DNA from: Bacteroidales bacterium UBA6377
GTDB lineage: Bacteria; Bacteroidota; Bacteroidia; Bacteroidales; UBA932
Direction of reading: 5' to 3'
Length of the DNA stretch: 64,000 nt
Assembly: GCA_002438805.1 (NCBI GenBank)
Contig: DJQV01000004.1
Span: 1-64,000 of the forward strand
Shown: positions 58,038 through 64,000 of the stretch, piece after piece
How positions within the stretch are numbered: position 1 is the stretch's first letter
Layout of the letters: every line of letters starts with the position of its first letter
Program-made: the position numbers and the translations under genes
Notes under the pieces: model-generated
What the model was told of the DNA's origin: nothing
Databases searched by the model: none
The model's input: the letters and a program-made list of their open reading frames with translations, nothing else

Positions 58038-59273
58038 ATGAAGACAAAACATTTTTTTCTGGCCGCGGCGGCACTCATTTCCGCGCTGACGGCCTGCCAG
58101 AAGAAGACCGAGGATCTCGGTCCTGAAAAAGTAGAAATCAACACTGCGGAAGTTTCCCTCCCGGCTGACGGAGGCGAGGCGACCGTAAATCTTACAGCGA
58201 CGGTGGACTGGAAAGCCCAGATTCCTGCCGAAGCTCAGGAATGGCTGGTGGTGACCCCTGAAGAGGGCTCAGCCTCAGCATCCGCCCAGACCGTGAAGGT
58301 CAAGGCTCTCAAGAACGACGGCTACGACCGCAGCGCAGAAGTAGTGTTCGCCGGTGGAAGCCATAAGGCAAGCCTCAGCCTCAAGCAGACAGGAGCGAAA
58401 GGCGCGGAGGACGACGGCAAGATCACCAAGCCCGAGTCTGCCACTAAGGTGACTGTCAAGGAGTTCCTCTCCAAGGAAGTCAGCTCAAAGGTATGGTATG
58501 AGCTTACCGGAAGCATCAGCAGCATAGCCGGCGCCACCTACGGCAACTTCTATCTCAAGGATGAGACCGGAGAAGTCTACATCTATGGTCTTGTTAAAGA
58601 GTGGGCTGACGGCGAGAACGACCAGTCATTCGGATCAATAGGCCTCAAGGAAGGCGACATCGTCACCATCTGGACTCTCCGCGGAGAGTATCAGGGTACA
58701 GCCCAGGGCGGCGGCTCCTCCACTTCAGGCGGTGCCCCTGCGATTTACAAGTCCCACAAGGCTGGCACAGGTGAGACCTATCCTGCCGGGACTGTCATAC
58801 TGTCGTTCCCGGACGAGAACAGCGCGAACAACAAGGTCAACGGCTACGATGATCCGTGGACAGCCAAGATCGGCACGGACTCTTTCACTATGACCGGTTT
58901 TAATAACTACAATTGGGATGGTTGGACATACATTCGTTGCGGACGCAAGAAAGCGGCGTCTGTGGCTTCCATCGCTGGTACGACCCCGATTGCAGCAAAA
59001 GTAGCCAAGGTTCTGATGCGTCTGGACAAGGTGACTGCCGCTGATGTCAACTCCATCAAGTTGGCTGTCTATTCTGACAAGGATTTCGCAAAGGAGGTCT
59101 GCACTCTTGACCCGGATGGCGCTATCGCCCAGGGTGAGATGAGTTTCACCATCCCTGCCGCCTCTCAGGCTGCCGGCCTTTACTACAAGCTCACCTTCGA
59201 CTGCAAAATGAGCAGCGAGGGCAAGAACGGTTTTATCCAGATTTCAAAAGTAATCTATGTGGCCGCTGAATAA
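58038..59273 (+). CDS. Lipoprotein with BACON and OB-fold modules and a C-terminal beta-sandwich
   Basis: A 411-residue lipoprotein (MKTKHFFLAAAALISALTAC, lipidated Cys20). Modules: BACON (about 30-118; EINTAEVSLPADGGEATVNL), OB-fold (about 136-235; YGNFYLKDETGEVYIYGLVK) clearly related to those of the 54.8-kb lipoprotein, a Gly/Ser linker, and a C-terminal beta-sandwich (about 248-411; DSFTMTGFNNYNWDGWTYI). ATG 58038 is selected by the signal peptide. It lies after the inserted ATPase gene with an 82-base gap that contains a weak -7-like TATCTTCG. It overlaps the nuclease gene by 17 bases, so the two are coupled. Confidence 0.82.
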   Translation: MKTKHFFLAAAALISALTACQKKTEDLGPEKVEINTAEVSLPADGGEATVNLTATVDWKAQIPAEAQEWLVVTPEEGSASASAQTVKVKALKNDGYDRSAEVVFAGGSHKASLSLKQTGAKGAEDDGKITKPESATKVTVKEFLSKEVSSKVWYELTGSISSIAGATYGNFYLKDETGEVYIYGLVKEWADGENDQSFGSIGLKEGDIVTIWTLRGEYQGTAQGGGSSTSGGAPAIYKSHKAGTGETYPAGTVILSFPDENSANNKVNGYDDPWTAKIGTDSFTMTGFNNYNWDGWTYIRCGRKKAASVASIAGTTPIAAKVAKVLMRLDKVTAADVNSIKLAVYSDKDFAKEVCTLDPDGAIAQGEMSFTIPAASQAAGLYYKLTFDCKMSSEGKNGFIQISKVIYVAAE

Positions 59274-60369
59274 GACCGCGACAGTAATATTGCTTCTTCT
59301 CTCTCTCGTCTCCTGCAGCAAGCCGGAGACGGAGGGAGAAGTCGCTTTTTCTGTGCCGCGCACCGCTCTCGGGGCGGATGCCGGCTCCCAGTTCATCAAG
59401 GTGACATCTTACACCTCATGGACCATCTCCCTTTCCGAGGCGTGGGCTTCCGTCAGCCAGGCGGAGGGCAGCGGTTCCGTCTCCGGGATTGAACTCTCAT
59501 GGGAGGCTAACACGGGGAACGAGCGCAACTGCACCGTTACTCTCAGCAGCGCCGGCAAGAAGTTCAACGTCACCCTGACCCAGGAGCGCAATTCGACAGT
59601 TCTCGTACCGGATACTCCGGCCGCCTGGCTCGAACTTCCGGCAACTACGGACAAGGACCTCTATTACTTCACCCACGACATGAGCCTCGGCGGCAGGAAG
59701 GTGCGCAACTACTCCTTCTATCTCGACCCTCAGGCGAAACTCTCCAAGTGGGTGGCGTACCCGCTCAACAGTGCCCTCAAGGGATCCGGCTCCCGCACCA
59801 ATGAGTGGGGACTTGACCCTAAGGTGCCGCAGGCCTATCAACCGGTGCTTTACAGCGGCTTCGGCGGTGGCTACCAGAGGGGACATCAGCTCCCGTCAGC
59901 CGACCGTCTGACCAAGGGAATCAACGAGACCACCTTCTATTTCACCAACATGACCCCACAGCGCGGTGAGCTCAATGAGAACGCCTGGGCCACCCTCGAA
60001 GGGATGGTCCGCGACTGGAGCTTCAAGACCGACACCCTTTATGTGGTGACAGGGGCCGACTGGCGCGGCACCACGGAATACGCCCGTGACAATGTCGGCG
60101 CACAGATTCCTGTCCCGGTCGGATACTACAAGGCCCTGCTGGCCTATAAGGCTTCCGGTTTCGGCGAAGCCGGGAAGTATCTCGGGATCGCGTTTTGGTT
60201 TGACCACAAGGGCTATGACAACAGCACAGCCGCCATCATGGGCCAGTCCATGACCATCGACGCCCTTGAGGAGAAACTCGACATCGATTTCTTCGTCAAC
60301 CTGCCTGCCATCGCCGGCAAGGACCAGGCTGACAAGGTCGAGGCGGTAGTGGACAAATGGTGGAAATAA
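59257..60369 (+). CDS. BACON-domain lipoprotein with a DNA/RNA non-specific endonuclease (NUC1) domain
   Basis: A 370-residue lipoprotein nuclease. Signal with lipobox LVSC (Cys20), a BACON-like domain (about 30-110), then a His-Me finger NUC1 domain (about 130-368). The active-site motif is YQRGHQLPSADR (RGH, His210), which replaces the common DRGH. FTNMTPQRGELNENAWATLE provides the metal-binding Asn (probably Asn240) and Trp. The predicted reaction is cleavage of both DNA and RNA outside the cytoplasm, as for Serratia nuclease and NucA. Its ATG lies inside the end of the OB-fold lipoprotein gene (17-base overlap). Placement with OB-fold lipoproteins and a TonB receptor suggests nucleic-acid scavenging or biofilm-DNA processing. 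Confidence 0.88.
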   Translation: MWPLNKTATVILLLLSLVSCSKPETEGEVAFSVPRTALGADAGSQFIKVTSYTSWTISLSEAWASVSQAEGSGSVSGIELSWEANTGNERNCTVTLSSAGKKFNVTLTQERNSTVLVPDTPAAWLELPATTDKDLYYFTHDMSLGGRKVRNYSFYLDPQAKLSKWVAYPLNSALKGSGSRTNEWGLDPKVPQAYQPVLYSGFGGGYQRGHQLPSADRLTKGINETTFYFTNMTPQRGELNENAWATLEGMVRDWSFKTDTLYVVTGADWRGTTEYARDNVGAQIPVPVGYYKALLAYKASGFGEAGKYLGIAFWFDHKGYDNSTAAIMGQSMTIDALEEKLDIDFFVNLPAIAGKDQADKVEAVVDKWWK

Positions 60370-60381
60370 ATCATAAAGTAT

Positions 60382-62382
60382 ATGAAAAAAATCATTTCAA
60401 TCGCAGCAATCGCATTGGCAATGACAGCTTGCAGCAGAACAAATCCTTTCCTTACGGAGTGGGACACCCCTTACGGCATCCCTCCGTTCGACAAGATCCA
60501 GACATCAGACTACATACCGGCCATCAAAGCCGGGATCGAGGAGCAGAACGCGGAGATCGAGGCCATCGTCTCCAATCCTGACGCCCCGACATTCGACAAC
60601 ACCATCGCTCCGCTGGAACTCTCCGGCAGCACCCTCAGCCGCGTGCAGGGCGTGCTCTTCAATGTGAGCGAGACTGACCGCAGCGACGCTCTCGACGCGG
60701 TGCAGGATGAGGCCATACCGATGCTCAGCGAGCACAGCGACAACATCTCGTTCAACAAGGCCCTCTACAACCGTGTGGCCGCAGTCTACAACGCCGACCA
60801 GTCCGCCCTCACCAGAGAGCAGCAGATGGTGCTCAAGAAGCACTACGACAGCTTCGCCCGCGAGGGCATCGGCCTTCCTGAGGAGCAGCAGGCCAAACTC
60901 CGCGAGATCAACTCCCGCATGGCCGAACTCACCCAGAAGATAGGCAACAACATCCTCGCCGAGTCCAACGCCTTCAGCGAGAAGTTCGGCTTCAGCGTCT
61001 CATCCTACCCGGACAAGATGACATCCACCGAAGACCGTGAACTCCGCCGCCAGTACAACGAGGCCTACACCATGCGCGGCCACAACGGCAACGCCAATGA
61101 CAACCGCGCCCTCATCCTCGAGCTCCTCGACAAGCGCATCCAGAAGGCGAAGATCCTCGGCTACGACAACCCTGCCGCCTACATCCTCGCCAACAAGATG
61201 GCCCACGATCCCCAGACCGTGGACAATTTCCTCGCCGGCATCATGAAGGCCGCCGTGGCCAAGGCACAGGTCGAGCTTGCCGATATGCAGGCCGTCATGG
61301 ACCAGGACATCAAGGACGGCAAACTCCCCGCCGGCTCCAGGATCGAGCCTTGGGACTGGTGGTACTATGCCGAGAAGGTCCGCAAGGCCAAGTATGACCT
61401 CGATGAGGCCCAGACCCGTCCTTACTTCAAGATAGACAATGTGGTGAACGGTGTGTTCATCGCCGCCAAGACCCTGTACGGCGTCAACATGGAAGTCCTC
61501 AAAGACGTGCCGTCATACAACCCGGAGAAAGTCGTCACCTACAAGGTCACGGCCGACGACGGCTCGCTCATCGGCATCTTCACCACAGACTACTTCCCTC
61601 GCGAGAGCAAGAGGGGCGGAGCGTGGATGAACAACATCCGCGAGCAGTACGTGGACGCGGAGGGCAATGATGTGCGCCCGATCATCGTCAATGTGGGCAA
61701 CCTCTCCGAGTACCTGAGCATAGACGAGGTGCAGACCGTGTTCCACGAGTTCGGCCACGCCCTGCACGGGCTCCTGTCAAAGTGCCACTACCGTTCCGTG
61801 AGCGGCACCAACGTGACCCGTGACTTCGTGGAGATGTTCTCCCAGTTCAACGAGAACTGGGCATTCCAGCCGGAACTCCTTGCACAGTACGCCAAGAACG
61901 ACAAGGGAGAGGTGATTCCTGCCGCGCTGGTCGAGAAGATCAACAACGCCCTCAAGTTCAACCAGGGCTTCATGACCACCGAGCTCTGCGCCGCCTCCAT
62001 CCTCGACATGAAGTGGCACGAGCTCAGCAGTGTGGAGGGTGTCGATATTGACAGTTTCGAAAAGAAAGCATGCGCTCAGATGGGGCTGATCCCGGAGATC
62101 GCACCGCGCTACCGCAGCACCTATTTCAACCATATTTTCGGCGGCAGCGGCTACAATGCCGGTTACTACGGTTACCTTTGGGCCGAGGTTCTCGACAAGG
62201 ACGCTTTCAGCATCTTCGAGGCTTCGCCGAAGGGAGTATGGGATCTGGAGCTTGCCAAGAAGTTCAAGGAGACCTTCCTCGAGAAGGGTGGCTCCGAGGA
62301 ACCTATGGTGCTCTTCAAGTCCTTTGCCGGACGTGAGCCGGACTCTGCGGCCATGCTGCGCGGAAGAGGTTTGATCGACTAA
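60382..62382 (+). CDS. M3-family metallopeptidase lipoprotein (dipeptidyl carboxypeptidase-like)
   Basis: A 666-residue peptidase of the oligopeptidase A/Dcp (M3) family with a lipoprotein signal (MKKIISIAAIALAMTAC, lipidated Cys17), so it works in the periplasm or on the surface. The zinc site is TVFHEFGHALHGLLS (His455, Glu456, His459) with the downstream Glu in DFVEMFSQFNENW. It begins with FLTEWDTPYGIPPFDKIQTS, the family N terminus. It would release dipeptides from peptide C termini. It starts 12 bases after the nuclease gene and may be co-transcribed with it, pairing peptide and nucleic-acid digestion. Confidence 0.92.
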   Translation: MKKIISIAAIALAMTACSRTNPFLTEWDTPYGIPPFDKIQTSDYIPAIKAGIEEQNAEIEAIVSNPDAPTFDNTIAPLELSGSTLSRVQGVLFNVSETDRSDALDAVQDEAIPMLSEHSDNISFNKALYNRVAAVYNADQSALTREQQMVLKKHYDSFAREGIGLPEEQQAKLREINSRMAELTQKIGNNILAESNAFSEKFGFSVSSYPDKMTSTEDRELRRQYNEAYTMRGHNGNANDNRALILELLDKRIQKAKILGYDNPAAYILANKMAHDPQTVDNFLAGIMKAAVAKAQVELADMQAVMDQDIKDGKLPAGSRIEPWDWWYYAEKVRKAKYDLDEAQTRPYFKIDNVVNGVFIAAKTLYGVNMEVLKDVPSYNPEKVVTYKVTADDGSLIGIFTTDYFPRESKRGGAWMNNIREQYVDAEGNDVRPIIVNVGNLSEYLSIDEVQTVFHEFGHALHGLLSKCHYRSVSGTNVTRDFVEMFSQFNENWAFQPELLAQYAKNDKGEVIPAALVEKINNALKFNQGFMTTELCAASILDMKWHELSSVEGVDIDSFEKKACAQMGLIPEIAPRYRSTYFNHIFGGSGYNAGYYGYLWAEVLDKDAFSIFEASPKGVWDLELAKKFKETFLEKGGSEEPMVLFKSFAGREPDSAAMLRGRGLID

Positions 62383-62393
62383 TTAAGACATTT

Positions 62394-63917
62394 ATGGACA
62401 ACAAGAAAGTACTTCTGATGATACTTGACGGCTGGGGAGAAGGCCGCCATGATCATTCCAATGCAATATATACCCAGGGAGCTCCATACATTGACAGGCT
62501 TCGCGCGAGGTATCCGTTCTCCCACCTCCAGGCCTGCGGAGAGTATGTCGGCCTGCCGGCAGGGCAGATGGGCAACTCCGAAGTGGGGCACACCAACCTT
62601 GGAGCCGGACGTGTGGTGTATCAGGATCTGGTCAAGATCAACATCGCCTGCCGTGAGCACAAGCTCCTTGACAACAAGGAGATCCGTGCAGCGTACGACT
62701 ATGTCAAGAAGAGCGGGAAGAAGCTCCATTTCTTCGGGCTCTGCTCCCACGGTGGTGTGCACTCCTCACTTGACCATCTCTATGAGTTCCTCTCTGTAGC
62801 AAAGCAGGAAGGGCTTGAGGATGTGTATGTGCACTGCTTCATGGACGGGCGTGACACCGACCCGCACAGCGGTTTGGGCTTCGTCAGGGAACTTGAGGAG
62901 AAGATGGCTCAGAGCACCGGCAAGGTGGCCACTGTCTGCGGTCGTTTCTACGCGATGGACCGTGACAAACGCTGGGCCCGCATCAAGGAGGCCTATGATA
63001 TGCTCGTGGAGGGCAAGGGAGCCGAGTTCACCTCCGCCACTGCTGCCATCCAGGCTTCGTACGATGCGGATGTCACCGATGAGTTCATCAAGCCTGTCGT
63101 GATCACGAAGGACGGAGCGCCTCTCGCCAAGGTCGAGGAGGGCGATGCTGTGATATTCTACAATTTCCGCAACGACCGCGCCCGTGAGCTCACCGCAGTG
63201 CTTACCCAGACCGACATGCCGGAGGAGGGGATGCACACGATTCCTCTCTACTACTGCTGTCTTACCCCTTACGATGCTTCATTCAAGGGACTGCATATCC
63301 TCTTCGACAAGGAGGATGTCAAGGATACCCTCGGTGAGGTCGTCTCCAAGGCCGGCAAGCGCCAACTGCGAATCGCGGAGACGGAGAAATACGCCCATGT
63401 GACCTTCTTCTTCAACGGCGGGCGCGAGGAGCCGTTCCCGGGAGAGGACCGCATCCTGGTCAACTCTCCTAAAGTGGCGACCTACGATCTCCAGCCGGAG
63501 ATGAGTGCAGTTGAGGTGACCGACAAGCTCTGCGCCGCCATACGCAGCGAGAAGGAGGATCTGATCGTGCTCAACTTCGCCAACGGCGACATGGTGGGCC
63601 ATACCGGAGTCTACGATGCCATCTGCAACGCTGTGGGCTGCGTGGACGGCTGCGTGGAGGTGGTGGTGACCTGCGCCCTAGCGCATGGCTATGCGGTGCT
63701 CCTCACCGCTGACCACGGCAACGCCGACCATGCGGTCAACGACGACGGCACCCCTAACACCGCCCACTCCCTCAATCCGGTACAGTTCATCGTGATAGGG
63801 GCCGGGGACGAGGTGAAGACCGTCAAGGACGGGGCTCTGTGCAACGTAGCTCCGACCATCCTCAAGCTGATGGGCATACCTCAGCCGGAGGCGATGACGG
63901 CGGAACCTCTGATTTAG
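62394..63917 (+). CDS. gpmI: 2,3-bisphosphoglycerate-independent phosphoglycerate mutase
   Basis: A 507-residue Mn-dependent glycolytic enzyme of the alkaline-phosphatase superfamily. The catalytic Ser is in GQMGNSEVGHTNLGAGRVVY, metal ligands in LLMILDGWG, NGDMVGHTG and LLTADHGNADH, and the phosphoglycerate-binding segment is FMDGRDTDPHSG. It interconverts 3- and 2-phosphoglycerate. It starts 11 bases after the peptidase gene. Confidence 0.96.
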   Translation: MDNKKVLLMILDGWGEGRHDHSNAIYTQGAPYIDRLRARYPFSHLQACGEYVGLPAGQMGNSEVGHTNLGAGRVVYQDLVKINIACREHKLLDNKEIRAAYDYVKKSGKKLHFFGLCSHGGVHSSLDHLYEFLSVAKQEGLEDVYVHCFMDGRDTDPHSGLGFVRELEEKMAQSTGKVATVCGRFYAMDRDKRWARIKEAYDMLVEGKGAEFTSATAAIQASYDADVTDEFIKPVVITKDGAPLAKVEEGDAVIFYNFRNDRARELTAVLTQTDMPEEGMHTIPLYYCCLTPYDASFKGLHILFDKEDVKDTLGEVVSKAGKRQLRIAETEKYAHVTFFFNGGREEPFPGEDRILVNSPKVATYDLQPEMSAVEVTDKLCAAIRSEKEDLIVLNFANGDMVGHTGVYDAICNAVGCVDGCVEVVVTCALAHGYAVLLTADHGNADHAVNDDGTPNTAHSLNPVQFIVIGAGDEVKTVKDGALCNVAPTILKLMGIPQPEAMTAEPLI

Positions 63918-63921
63918 GACC

Positions 63922-64000
63922 ATGTACAAGTTCAGACCTATACTCAAGACTTTGGTCTGGGGCACCGAGAGCTGGGTTCTCTCCGGTGTCCCCGGGTCAG
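63922..64000 (+). CDS. manA: Mannose-6-phosphate isomerase, class I (start only, cut by window edge)
   Basis: The first 26 codons read MYKFRPILKTLVWGTESW and continue VLSGVPGS. The 'KFxPILK...WG...ESWxxSG' pattern is the start of class I phosphomannose isomerases, which interconvert mannose-6-phosphate and fructose-6-phosphate. It follows gpmI by 4 bases, so is probably in the same operon. The rest is outside the window. Confidence 0.7.
   Translation, partial: MYKFRPILKTLVWGTESWVLSGVPGS

Noticed and set aside
59257..60369. NUC1 gene as a polymorphic toxin with an immunity partner
   Set aside because: The protein is a lipoprotein with a BACON domain and lacks toxin delivery domains. The genes on either side are an OB-fold lipoprotein and a peptidase, not a small immunity-like protein.

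Overview
This window looks like the chromosome of a Gram-negative member of Bacteroidota, most likely Bacteroidales. The evidence is the 16S rRNA gene fragment at the left edge, the recurring Bacteroidota promoter pattern (TTG, 19-21 bp, TAnnTTTG) in front of many genes, A-rich rather than Shine-Dalgarno leaders, and gene sets typical of the phylum: DUF4271-hemD-rnpA-yidD, ricT-gldH-trmB, a split transketolase and BACON-domain lipoproteins. By eye the DNA is GC-rich (mid to upper 50s percent) except for two AT-rich genes. Genus and species cannot be fixed from the sequence alone.

Layout. 1-1.16 kb: 5' part of a minus-strand 16S rRNA gene with its promoter. 1.2-11.4 kb: aldo/keto reductase, comM, tsaE, a lipoprotein, an ECF sigma/anti-sigma pair, a TPR protein with an EnvC-like factor, a phosphopantetheinyl transferase and malate dehydrogenase. 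11.4-17.2 kb (minus): lolD-like ATPase and trmN6, then a fatty-acid operon (acyl ligase-fabF-fabZ-fabI) closed by a bidirectional terminator. 17.3-34.4 kb: tRNA-Pro, a large membrane acyltransferase-like protein, split transketolase, lepA, a Zn/Cd ATPase, a YqaA-like protein, yidD-rnpA-hemD-DUF4271-SUI1, a DUF2723 GT-C glycosyltransferase, an rRNA methyltransferase-like gene, pgk and lgt. 34.4-40.3 kb: a tolC-adaptor-RND efflux operon ending in a small PII-like gene. 40.3-46.3 kb: thioredoxin, a small OM barrel protein, then a tightly overlapping housekeeping operon (LOG-ispB-holB-ricT-gldH-trmB). 46.3-51.3 kb: an AT-rich DUF4143 ATPase next to a truncated OM-protein gene, then miaA-smpB-metK.

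51.3-60.4 kb is the most interesting region. It holds an Oar-like TonB-dependent receptor, a lipoprotein with two BACON and three OB-fold modules, a second AT-rich DUF4143 ATPase with its own repeat-rich promoter region, another BACON/OB-fold lipoprotein, and a BACON lipoprotein carrying a DNA/RNA non-specific (NUC1) endonuclease. Three surface-type lipoproteins that share modules, with nucleic-acid-binding-type folds, a nuclease and an OM transporter in one run, suggest a system for capturing and degrading extracellular nucleic acid; this is inference. The window ends with an M3 peptidase lipoprotein, gpmI and the start of a mannose-6-phosphate isomerase gene.

No CRISPR array, prophage, integrase or recognisable insertion sequence was seen. 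The two DUF4143 ATPases are the only clear candidates for recent acquisition.
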